Shown piece after piece: positions 1 to 5,934 of a DNA stretch of 5,934 bases. The first letter of the stretch is position 1. Each line of letters begins with the position of its first letter. Under the pieces are notes generated by a model. That model made no database searches and was not told the DNA's origin. It was given only the letters and a program-made list of their open reading frames with translations. The DNA is from Conexibacter sp. (GTDB lineage Bacteria > Actinomycetota > Thermoleophilia > Solirubrobacterales > Solirubrobacteraceae). Position numbers and translations under genes: made by a program. The stretch lies in assembly GCA_025964055.1 (NCBI GenBank), contig JAOPZP010000598.1, forward strand, positions 1 through 5,934, in the 5' to 3' direction.

Positions 1-241
1 GTTGGGTCCAGGTGGCGGTGGTGGGGTCGTAGTAGCGGGCGCCGAAGTGGTCGAGGCCGCCGATGGTCAGGCCGCCGGCGTAGAGGATGTCGCTGGTTGC
101 TCCGGTGCCGGTGGTGGATGGGGTGCCGTAGGGGTCGTAGGTGTAGGTGCGGTCGAGGGTGTTGTTGGCGTGGTCGGTGACGGCGATGGTGGAGCCGAGG
201 CGGTTGGTGAAGATCGACTGCTTGGTGGAGTTGGTGCGTTG
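1..241 (-). other. RHS core, cut by the window edge
   Basis: Residues about 1331-1410 are the conserved RHS core. NRLGSTIAVTD corresponds to the usual DHLGS motif but has Asn-Arg where Asp-His is common. It is followed by LDRTYTYDPYG, then a Gly/Thr linker, then GLDHFGARYYDP and TTATWTQ. Family knowledge predicts that the next residues, off the left edge, contain a DP motif and an N-Y-x-Y-x-x-N-x-P element. The core would then end in a DPxG-like site, where the shell is plugged or self-cleaved and the variable C-terminal domain begins. None of that is visible. Confidence 0.88.
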
Positions 242-3200
242 GGCGACGAGGGTGCCGTCGGGTTGGCGGGTGTAGGCGGTGCTCGCGCCGCTGTTGGGGA
301 TCTCGCGGCCGACGCCGAGCAGGTTGTTTTGGAACTCGGTGGTGCCGTAGCCGGTGAGCTCGCCGTTGCCGGGGGCGAGGTTGAAGACGTTGATTCCGCC
401 GAGCGTGGTGAGGCGCGGGTAGGCGTCCCACGTGGCCGTAGAGCCGCCGGAGAGTCGGTCGCCTGCGCCGTCGTAGCTGTAGGACGTTGCGCCGGCGGGC
501 GGCGAGCCGCATGCCGCGGTGCTGGTGGCGGTGTAGTTCCAGCACAGCTGGTTGGCGGCGTTGTAGGCCGAGGTCGTGGTGGTCGTGGAGCCGCCGGCGG
601 TGCGGGCGGCGGTCAGGCGGTTGCCGGCGCTGTCGTAGGTGTAGTTCCAGTCCTCGGTCGTCGAGCCCGACTGCACGGTCTTGGCTTCGGTCAGGCGGTC
701 GACTGGGCCGTAGGAGTAGGTCGTGGTCTTGCCGGCCAGATCGGTGCTGGTCTGCAGCAGCGTCGAGGTGCCCGTGCCGTTGGTGAAGGTGTGGGTCTCC
801 TTCCAGCGCTCGACCGGCGTGGCGCCCGTGGTCTTGATGACGTCGATGATGTCGTTGCCGGCCAGGTCGGAGTCGACCTCGTGGACCAGGCCGCCGGGGA
901 AGGTTGCGGTACGCCAGACGGGGGAGCCGGTCGGGCCGCCGGTGTCGCCGTAGGCGTAGGAGATCGTCTCGGTGCCGCCGGCGGCGTTGGGCGAGACGAT
1001 GGTCTTGAGCCGGTTGATCTCGTCGTAGGTGTAGGAGGTCGTGCCGCTGCCGTCGGCCACGCTGATGAGGTTGCCGTTCTTGTCGTAGGCGTAGCAGTTG
1101 GTCCGAGCACCCGGGAGCGTCTCGGAGTCACGGCGGTTGAGGTTGTCGTAGGTATAGGTCGTGGTGTTGCCGTCGCTGTCGGCTCGCTGGGTCAGGTTGC
1201 CGTTGTCGTCGTAGGCGAAGGTCATCCACTTCCGGGTGATACCCGCCGCGTTCTTGAAATCCACGCGGGTGACGCGGTCCTGGCCGTCGTAGGTCGGGAT
1301 GGCCGTCATGGCGTTGCCATCGGTAGCTGAGGCGATCCGCCTCGCGGCGTCGTAGGTGAAGCTCTGAGCGACCAGCGGTGCAGGGGGCGTGACGGTGTCC
1401 AGCTCTTGGCTGGCGTTGTAATGCAGCGTCGTGGTGTTGGCGTTTCCGTCCTTGACCGACGTCACGTCGCCGTAGCTGTCGTAGCCGAGGTACTGATGGT
1501 CACCACCGGACTGGGAGATGATCTCGGTGAGGTCGCCGGGGTTGGTCGACAGCGACGAGCCGCCGCTGCCGTACTTGTAGGCCTGGCTGTCGCCCTGCTC
1601 ATCGGTCGACAGCGTCGGCCGGTACTTGTACAAGGGGTCAGCCGACTGGGAGCTGCACGTCGGCTGGCTGGTGTCGTCGCAATACTTGATCGACGTCGTC
1701 TCGTTGCTGGCCGACGTCGCCTTGGTCGTGGTACCGGTCGGGTTGTCCTTGGCGTCGGCGGAGAAGGTGTAGGTCGTCAGCGTGCTGTTGGCGGTGCCCG
1801 CCAGGCCGGTGAACGTCGCGACGTTGCCGGTCGCGCTGTAGGTGCGTGCCTGCTTGCGATCCAGGGCGTCGGAGGCATCTGAGACCTGGCCGTCGGTGAT
1901 CCAGCAGTACTTGGTCTTGTTGGTCCCGGCGTGGGGTTCTGGGGTGGTCTCGATGGTCCAGCCGGTGTAGCCGGTGGCGCAGGGTGCGGTGCCCGTCGGC
2001 AGGTAGTTGAAGGTCGTGGTGATGTCGTTGGTGGTGGTGCCGTCGACGACGCGGGTGATGGCGGTGACCTGGGAGGCGTTGCCGTCGGTCCCGGTGCCAT
2101 AGGTGAAGGTCGTGTCGTGGCCGCGCGCGTCGGTGATCTTCGACAGCTTGCCGGAGGTGTAGTAGTAGTGGACGATCTTGCCGTCGGGGTTGGTGATGGT
2201 GTTCAGCGTCCAGGGCGAGCTCGTTGAGCTCTGGCCGTAGTCCCAGTGCCGGCCCGTGGCCGTGTCGGTGATCCTGGTCAGCGCGCCGTTGGTGTCATAG
2301 GCCAGGGTCGCGACGGTGGTGCCGGCGGTGTTGCGGATCTCGGTGGGCTCGACCTCGCCCGGCGCGACGGTGGTCTGGAACGTCTTCCACGTGTTGCCGT
2401 GGTCGTCGGTGACCGACTCGAGGTCACCGGGGAAGAACTCGTTGTACTTCCACTTGGCGCCGCTGCGCCGCCACGTGATCGTCGTCTTGCCCGTCGCGGT
2501 ATCGGTGTCCATGTCGGCCTCGATGCCCGACGGCGTGCGATAGGCCGCATGTCCGGAGCTGTCGCTGGCGGGGTCGCGGTCAAAGCGGTAGGTGGTCCCG
2601 TCGCCCAGCCGCAGGACGCGACCGTCGTTGGGGTAGTTGCGCTCCAGCGACAGCGAGGCGCCGGCGATCGACAGCGTCCAGTGCTCGGCCACCGCGCGGC
2701 GTCGGGAGAGGTCGTCGGTGCCGTTGTAGGTCACCGCGAAGTCGAGGTTGTGGCCGGCGACGCCGTTGACGTGCAGGTTTTGGCTGGTACTCGACAGGTT
2801 GCCATTGGCCACGTCGACCGAGACGTTGGTGTTGTCTGAGAGCCGCTGGGTCTCGTAGGTCTTGTCGCGCTCGTGGCCGGGGTGGCGCTGCCAGTCGATC
2901 GCCACGAAGGGCAGGTTGCCGCTGGTGCCGCCGGTCCCAGCGAAGGTCAGAACGTCGTTGAGCGTCTCGTCCTTGAGCTGCAGGAGCAGTCCACGGTTGG
3001 TGTCGCCACGCACCCACTGCTCAGCGATCGGGCTGATGTCGAAGTAGGCGAACTCGGAGCTCGAGCCCACCCAACTGGTGCGAATCTGACTGCGATCAAA
3101 CGTCCCGGTCGTATCGCCGCCGGCCGTCGTCCAACTGTTGGTGGCGTCGTACTTGGTCCATGTCGCCGACGACGTGATCGTGCGCGAGAGCCGCCGAACA

Positions 3201-4231
3201 TCGACGTCGGGGGTGGCGCCCGATGCGGTCTGTGACTGCAGGCGCAGCCCCACCGCCGCGTCGACGATCGCCGCTGTCTGCGGGATGCCGCCCATCGACG
3301 ACAGCCGCAGCGCGATCCGCGACGTGCCGGACGTCGAGTGCCCAAGCTGCAAGCTCGTGCCGTTGCACCCACCACCGCCCGCGGACGCCAGCGTGCACGT
3401 CGTGACCCCACTGGTGTTGACGCTCGGATCGACCTCGACCGGAAGCTGCGCCTGTCCCAGCCACCCAGGATCTACCGCAACGGTCAACGTCGCGCCGTCC
3501 GCGGACAGGTCGTAGTGCACATGGTCGGTCGTCGGCCGTCCTCCAGCCTCCTGCACCGTCGGGGCAGGAATCGAGAACCGCGGAGTCCCCTGGGCGTCGA
3601 CGAACGCCACCGAGCCGTCGCCTCGCAGGCTCGCGGTCAGGCCCGCGCTGCTTGAGAGCTCATAGCGGTAGGTGGCCGGCGCCTGGGCGTCCTGGATCGT
3701 CAGCGTCTCCTTGACGCCCGTCGCGGTCGCCGTAAGCGACGCATCGGTCGTGTCAACGGCATCGGCGTAGGACGCCGTCGATCCGGTGATCGACGCCGAC
3801 GCCGACGCGCCGGTCAGCCCGAAGGACACCCAGCGACCGGCGTCGTTGACTTTGACGGCGCCGTCGCCGAGCTCCTGAGGCACCGACACATCGACCGGCG
3901 AAGCCACCGTCTCGGCGACCGTTGCTCCAGCCGGCGAGACCAGCCGCGTGTCGATGGGCTTCCACGTCCCGTCACTGTCCTGGTAGTTGACGGGGGCGGC
4001 GTAGATCAGCGTCTTGCGCCCGCCGCCCGGCTGCCGGTAGGTCCGGGCATACGCCGTCCGCTCCGATGCGATCTCGTCCTCGGCCGACGGCAGCGGCGGG
4101 GGAGACCCCTCGACCGAGCGGGCCGGGGCGGGCGCACCGGCGTCTGCCAGCGCCCCACCGACAAGCGAGACGCCCACTGCCACGAGAGCAGCGATCAGCA
4201 CGACAACGGCAGCGCGAAGCGAGCGCGACAT
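1..4231 (-). CDS. Secreted RHS/YD-repeat protein, polymorphic-toxin type (C-terminus beyond window)
   Basis: One minus-strand frame runs from the ATG at 4229-4231 to the left edge, 1410 codons without a stop, so it is partial at its C-terminus. Residues 1-29 form a Sec signal peptide. A short Pro/Ala-rich linker leads to a domain at about 51-270 with ERTAYARTY, YAAPVNYQDSDGTWKPID and PVEVDPS, which I know from actinobacterial RHS proteins. Residues 271-440 look like a DNRLRE domain. VANGNLSSTSQNL and VTYNGTDD (about 474-507) match the usual opening of an RHS shell. YD repeats fill about 640-1265, and the RHS core follows (NRLGSTIAVTD, YTYDPYG, GARYYDP). In this family the repeats build a hollow beta-shell around a C-terminal effector, and the protein acts outside the cell or on neighbouring cells. 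The start is supported by the signal peptide and a weak GGGG upstream; an in-frame GTG at 4241-4243 would add four residues. The effector type is unknown. Confidence 0.93.
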   Translation of the reverse strand, partial: MSRSLRAAVVVLIAALVAVGVSLVGGALADAGAPAPARSVEGSPPPLPSAEDEIASERTAYARTYRQPGGGRKTLIYAAPVNYQDSDGTWKPIDTRLVSPAGATVAETVASPVDVSVPQELGDGAVKVNDAGRWVSFGLTGASASASITGSTASYADAVDTTDASLTATATGVKETLTIQDAQAPATYRYELSSSAGLTASLRGDGSVAFVDAQGTPRFSIPAPTVQEAGGRPTTDHVHYDLSADGATLTVAVDPGWLGQAQLPVEVDPSVNTSGVTTCTLASAGGGGCNGTSLQLGHSTSGTSRIALRLSSMGGIPQTAAIVDAAVGLRLQSQTASGATPDVDVRRLSRTITSSATWTKYDATNSWTTAGGDTTGTFDRSQIRTSWVGSSSEFAYFDISPIAEQWVRGDTNRGLLLQLKDETLNDVLTFAGTGGTSGNLPFVAIDWQRHPGHERDKTYETQRLSDNTNVSVDVANGNLSSTSQNLHVNGVAGHNLDFAVTYNGTDDLSRRRAVAEHWTLSIAGASLSLERNYPNDGRVLRLGDGTTYRFDRDPASDSSGHAAYRTPSGIEADMDTDTATGKTTITWRRSGAKWKYNEFFPGDLESVTDDHGNTWKTFQTTVAPGEVEPTEIRNTAGTTVATLAYDTNGALTRITDTATGRHWDYGQSSTSSPWTLNTITNPDGKIVHYYYTSGKLSKITDARGHDTTFTYGTGTDGNASQVTAITRVVDGTTTNDITTTFNYLPTGTAPCATGYTGWTIETTPEPHAGTNKTKYCWITDGQVSDASDALDRKQARTYSATGNVATFTGLAGTANSTLTTYTFSADAKDNPTGTTTKATSASNETTSIKYCDDTSQPTCSSQSADPLYKYRPTLSTDEQGDSQAYKYGSGGSSLSTNPGDLTEIISQSGGDHQYLGYDSYGDVTSVKDGNANTTTLHYNASQELDTVTPPAPLVAQSFTYDAARRIASATDGNAMTAIPTYDGQDRVTRVDFKNAAGITRKWMTFAYDDNGNLTQRADSDGNTTTYTYDNLNRRDSETLPGARTNCYAYDKNGNLISVADGSGTTSYTYDEINRLKTIVSPNAAGGTETISYAYGDTGGPTGSPVWRTATFPGGLVHEVDSDLAGNDIIDVIKTTGATPVERWKETHTFTNGTGTSTLLQTSTDLAGKTTTYSYGPVDRLTEAKTVQSGSTTEDWNYTYDSAGNRLTAARTAGGSTTTTTSAYNAANQLCWNYTATSTAACGSPPAGATSYSYDGAGDRLSGGSTATWDAYPRLTTLGGINVFNLAPGNGELTGYGTTEFQNNLLGVGREIPNSGASTAYTRQPDGTLVAQRTNSTKQSIFTNRLGSTIAVTDHANNTLDRTYTYDPYGTPSTTGTGATSDILYAGGLTIGGLDHFGARYYDPTTATWTQ
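437..2314 (-). repeat. YD-repeat tract (protein-level repeats)
   Basis: Residues about 640-1265 contain degenerate repeats of the form xxYDxxGxLxxxxD. Clear examples are LAYDTNGALTRITD, YLGYDSYGDVTSVKD, FTYDAARRIASATDGN, FAYDDNGNLTQRADSDGN, YTYDNLNRRDSE, YAYDKNGNLISVADGSG, YTYDEINRLKTI, YTYDSAGNRLTAAR and YSYDGAGDRLSGG. They are densest between about 930 and 1060. On DNA they show as recurring plus-strand words such as gtcgtaggtgtaggt. The stretch at about 690-900 is less regular, richer in Thr and Ser, and carries several cysteines (PCATGY, KYCWITDG, YCDDTSQPTC). In RHS and Tc-toxin proteins such repeats form the spiralling wall of the shell. Confidence 0.9.
2912..3421 (-). other. DNRLRE-like beta domain within the RHS protein
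   Basis: Residues about 271-440 are rich in beta-forming and polar residues. They follow the order seen in DNRLRE domains: a leading segment (LQLGHSTSGTSRIALRL), a strand with VDAAVGLRL, an aromatic motif WTKYDATNSWTTAGGD, and a closing FDISPIAEQWVRGDTNRGLLLQL. Domains of this type occur at cell surfaces and beside carbohydrate-binding modules; here it could anchor or orient the YD shell. Two cysteines (about C279 and C289) flank a Gly-rich loop and could form a disulfide outside the cell. The assignment is from remembered motif order only. Confidence 0.6.
4145..4231 (-). other. Sec signal peptide of the RHS protein
   Basis: The first 29 residues have the classic layout: a basic n-region (MSRSLR), a hydrophobic stretch of about 20 residues (AAVVVLIAALVAVGVSLV), and a small-residue c-region. 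The best signal peptidase I site is ALA before DAG, after residue 29. No lipobox cysteine is present, so lipoprotein processing is unlikely. The mature protein would begin with a Pro/Ala-rich flexible segment. Confidence 0.85.
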
Positions 4232-4430
4232 CCGCAACCCCACAAACTCGATTAGTGACGATCTGGTGACTTCCGGGCGTCTCGCACGGACGCGCAGCCA
4301 GCAAACAGATCGAGGCGAGGTTCGTCAATAGCGCACACCAATCCGTTCATGGCTCGGTCCGCTCGAAAACATGTACTGCAACCGCGCGGTGCGGAAAGTA
4401 ATGCTGGGCCGGACTGCGTGATGTGGACAC
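4232..4430. promoter_or_regulatory. Divergent intergenic region between the RHS gene and the methyltransferase gene
   Basis: This 199-base gap separates the two divergent start codons and must hold promoters for both if each is transcribed from here. I see no convincing consensus promoter, riboswitch or RNA gene. The RHS side has only a weak GGGG about 8 bases before its ATG. On the methyltransferase side ATGTG-GA-CACAT (4421-4432) is a perfect small inverted repeat that overlaps the first candidate ATG. Small frames in this gap lack coding character. Confidence 0.5.
4300..4328 (-). promoter_or_regulatory. Weak candidate sigma-70-type promoter for the RHS gene
   Basis: On the minus strand TTGACG (4323-4328) matches the -35 consensus at five of six bases. 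It is followed after 17 bases by TTTGCT (4300-4305), a poor -10 with three of six matches. It would start transcription near 4293, leaving a leader of about 60 bases. The -35 match and spacing are suggestive, but in high-GC DNA such matches arise by chance. Confidence 0.2.
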
Positions 4431-5342
4431 ATGACCGAGCAGATGCCGTGCGGCATGGGAGTACATTGCGACGCGATGACGCTTCAGACACGCGTGCGAT
4501 CCAGCCGGCTGGCCCGCGCCGGCTTCAACGCCCGAACGATCGCTAAAGGCCATCGAGGCGACGCCCTACGCCACCCGGTGCTGATGGCGCGCTTTCTCGC
4601 CACGACTCCTGAGCTGTCGAACTGGACTTATGACCTCCAGAACGCCGACGAGCTTCTCGCGCTCGCGGCCGGGGCCGTGGGCCGTCCTGTCGCTGAGCTG
4701 CTGGCCTATGGCCGCGAGCTCGAAACCGATCATCAGCTGCGCCAGGCGCTCCGTGATCGGCTGAGCGCCCGCCGTGATCGGAGCTCGGAACCGCGCTACG
4801 GAAAGCGCGTCATCTTGTACGCACTGGTGCGAAGCATCGGGCCCGCTGTGGTTGCGGAGGCTGGCACCCACGATGGCCTTGGCTCTGTGGTCATGGCCGC
4901 CGCTCTGCGGCGCAACATCGCCGAAGGCCGACCGGGCTGTCTGCTGACCTTCGATGTGAATCCCAACGCCGGATGGCTGCTGTCTGAGCAGGACCTGGAG
5001 GTCGTCACCCAGCACACCGGCCTCACCGTCGACACCTTGCCCGTGCATCTCACCGACGGCGTGGACCTGTTCATCCATGACAGCCTGCGTACGCCCGAGA
5101 ACGAGCATGCGGAGTACGCCATCGCTCGCGCCAACGCCCGCGGTGAGGCCGTCTATCTCTTCTGCGACAACGTCAATACCACCGACGCGCTGGCTGAGCT
5201 ATGCGCTGAACACGATGTCCCGCTGATTCGCATGAAGGAGCGCCCGGCACGCCACTGGTGGCCGGGCAACGTACTGGGCCTTGCTCGGGTGCCGGCGACG
5301 CGAGACGTGACCGCCCGAGGGCTGTTCGAGCAATCGCGCTGA
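4431..5342 (+). CDS. Class I SAM-dependent methyltransferase
   Basis: A 303-residue cytoplasmic protein with no signal peptide or membrane segment. The N-terminal third (about 55-120) is helical and includes NWTYDLQNADELLALAA, which I recall from related actinobacterial methyltransferases. RYGKR (122-126) leads into a Rossmann fold. Motif I is VVAEAGTHDGLGS (140-152), with E143 and G145/G149/G151 forming the SAM loop. FDVNP (174-178) is the second strand, with an acidic residue that would contact the SAM ribose. VDLFIHDS (211-218) and LFCDN (243-247) are the later strands. The C-terminus has RPARHWWPGN, close to an HWYPG element I associate with this family. The substrate is unknown. The start is uncertain: ATGs at 4431, 4443, 4455 and 4476 are all in frame. 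Only 4476 has a fair purine-rich site (GGGAG at 4457-4461, 14 bases away); it would give 288 residues and keep every motif. Confidence 0.85.
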   Translation: MTEQMPCGMGVHCDAMTLQTRVRSSRLARAGFNARTIAKGHRGDALRHPVLMARFLATTPELSNWTYDLQNADELLALAAGAVGRPVAELLAYGRELETDHQLRQALRDRLSARRDRSSEPRYGKRVILYALVRSIGPAVVAEAGTHDGLGSVVMAAALRRNIAEGRPGCLLTFDVNPNAGWLLSEQDLEVVTQHTGLTVDTLPVHLTDGVDLFIHDSLRTPENEHAEYAIARANARGEAVYLFCDNVNTTDALAELCAEHDVPLIRMKERPARHWWPGNVLGLARVPATRDVTARGLFEQSR

Positions 5343-5465
5343 GCAGCTGGAGCGGTCAGCGCGCATCTCCAGAAGATGAAGGAGTTGGAGAACCATGAGC
5401 AAACGCCTCCAACGAGCCCGCGGCGATTCACTCTCGGTCAACCCCCGCGGCTCGACCCGCCTTCC
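5343..5465. other. Convergent intergenic gap
   Basis: This gap of 123 bases lies between the methyltransferase stop and the stop of the right-hand minus-strand gene. A terminator for one or both genes would be expected here, but I see no strong GC stem followed by a T run on either strand. The only visible structures are short and A/G-rich: catct/agatg (5364-5378) and a 7-base inverted repeat described separately. A purine-rich AAGGAG precedes an ATG at 5395 on the plus strand. Confidence 0.45.
5384..5413 (+). repeat. Seven-base inverted repeat enclosing an ATG
   Basis: GTTGGAG (5384-5390) and CTCCAAC (5407-5413) are perfect complements separated by 16 bases. The ATG at 5395-5397 sits in the loop and a GGAG lies in the left arm. 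A second CTCCA at 5367-5371 could pair with the same TGGAG, so two mutually exclusive foldings are possible. No T run follows, so a factor-independent terminator is unlikely. This may be chance. Confidence 0.35.
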
Positions 5466-5934
5466 TCAATGGCACCGCAACCCAATCTCAAGAGCTTCAG
5501 CGCGCTCGAGGATTTTGGCTCGGCTCCGATCAACGAAGTCGTCAAGCTTCTCCCGATCAGGCGCCTCGGCCGAGATGGCGCCCGAGCGTGAGTGCAGATT
5601 GAGCCGAACTTCCGCGTACCGCGCGACGCGCACCGGCTCGAGTCGGACGTCAATGAGCAGTCCTATACCCCTCTCCCAAGCCGCCAATTGGACCAGGGCG
5701 AGTCGGAGTCCCGGACCGTGCAGGGTCCGCCGACCCTCAAGGGCTCCTACTGCGACATGAACCGGCCGGCTAAGTAGGCGTCGCGGCCTTGTCACTACGA
5801 AGCCGGCGGATGCGAGATCCTTCTCCAGATCGAGATCGTCCGACCAACTCGCCTTTAGGTCGACTGCCCACTCCGTATCGCCGTCCCAAGCGAGCTCCGC
5901 TGCCAATCCGAGCAGGTCCAGCTCCTGCGAAACG
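5466..5934 (-). CDS. Hypothetical protein, C-terminal part (enters from right edge)
   Basis: The minus-strand frame is open from the right edge (first visible codon at 5931-5933) to a TGA at 5466-5468. It gives 155 residues, so the start lies outside the window. I do not recognise the family. It looks like a soluble globular protein: no hydrophobic segment is long enough for a membrane helix. It has an acidic patch (WSDDLDLEKDL), a hydrophobic strand or helix region (GLRLALVQLAAWERGIGLLIDVRLEP), an AEVRLNLHSRSG segment, and a charged amphipathic C-terminal helix (DREKLDDFVDRSRAKILERAEALEIG). The composition is that of a real protein, whereas the overlapping plus-strand frames are Arg/Ser-rich. 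Third codon positions look less G/C-biased than in the RHS gene. It converges on the methyltransferase gene and shares no transcript with it. Function unknown. Confidence 0.65.
   Translation of the reverse strand, partial: VSQELDLLGLAAELAWDGDTEWAVDLKASWSDDLDLEKDLASAGFVVTRPRRLLSRPVHVAVGALEGRRTLHGPGLRLALVQLAAWERGIGLLIDVRLEPVRVARYAEVRLNLHSRSGAISAEAPDREKLDDFVDRSRAKILERAEALEIGLRCH

Noticed and set aside
2..1330. A 442-codon plus-strand open frame, very rich in Gly, Val and Ala
   Set aside because: It is the in-register antisense of the RHS gene. Codons of the GNC/ACC/TAC kind on the minus strand read as GNN on the plus strand and so avoid stops. Its composition is unlike a real protein, and the minus strand carries clear YD and RHS-core motifs. 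The plus frames at 1406-1882, 1931-2227, 2246-2839, 2873-3235 and 3338-3655 have the same cause.
437..2314. Recurring gtcgtaggtgtaggt-like words, considered as a DNA tandem repeat or CRISPR-like array
   Set aside because: Spacing is irregular and the words always fall in the same codon phase, encoding YTYD motifs. They are protein repeats, not an array.
2580..3464. Arg-rich minus-strand frames at 2580-3017, 2947-3411 and 3096-3464
   Set aside because: These are out-of-frame readings of the same strand as the RHS gene. They are dominated by Arg, Pro, Ser and Ala and have no recognisable motif.
3972..4553. Small minus-strand frames at 3972-4328, 4252-4491 and 4347-4553
   Set aside because: They straddle the RHS start and the intergenic region. 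Their composition is irregular (scattered Cys, Arg and Ser), and the first overlaps the true signal-peptide-coding frame.
4566..5134. Minus-strand frames of 180 and 112 codons opposite the methyltransferase
   Set aside because: The plus strand encodes an intact SAM-binding motif and a coherent Rossmann fold in this interval. The antisense frames show no motif.
5340..5413. Factor-independent terminator between the convergent genes
   Set aside because: The stems found are only 5-7 bases, have long loops, and lack a T run on either strand.
5376..5591. A 71-codon plus-strand frame beginning MKELENHEQTPP
   Set aside because: It overlaps the better-supported minus-strand gene for most of its length, has a Pro-rich low-complexity start, and has no clear ribosome site.

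Overview
The window reads as chromosomal DNA of a high-GC actinobacterium. G or C is strongly preferred at third codon positions. The N-terminal domain of the large secreted YD-repeat protein, and the HWWPG-type C-terminus of the methyltransferase, resemble proteins I associate with Actinomycetota; a Thermoleophilia-like or other soil lineage is possible. I cannot place it more precisely from sequence alone.

Layout. (1) Positions 1-4231, minus strand: one uninterrupted open frame of 1410 visible codons. I read it triplet by triplet from its ATG at 4231 to the left edge and found no stop or frameshift. It encodes a Sec-exported RHS/YD-repeat protein. In order it has a signal peptide, an actinobacterial RHS N-terminal domain, a DNRLRE-like beta domain, a junction like the start of RHS shells, a long YD-repeat tract, and the conserved RHS core ending in RYYDP. 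The window stops at that core, so the C-terminal domain (variable, often a toxin, in this family) and any immunity gene lie to the left. (2) 4232-4430: a divergent intergenic region with at most weak promoter-like sequence. (3) 4431-5342, plus strand: a class I SAM-dependent methyltransferase with an intact glycine-rich motif I. (4) 5343-5465: a short convergent gap with a small inverted repeat around an ATG. (5) 5466-5934, minus strand: the C-terminal 155 residues of an unrecognised protein that enters from the right edge.

The three genes show no obvious shared pathway. The YD-repeat gene and the methyltransferase are divergent, and the methyltransferase and right-hand gene converge, so no two form an operon here. 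The most interesting element is the large secreted RHS protein, whose decisive end is outside the window. I saw no tRNA, rRNA, CRISPR array, insertion sequence or riboswitch.
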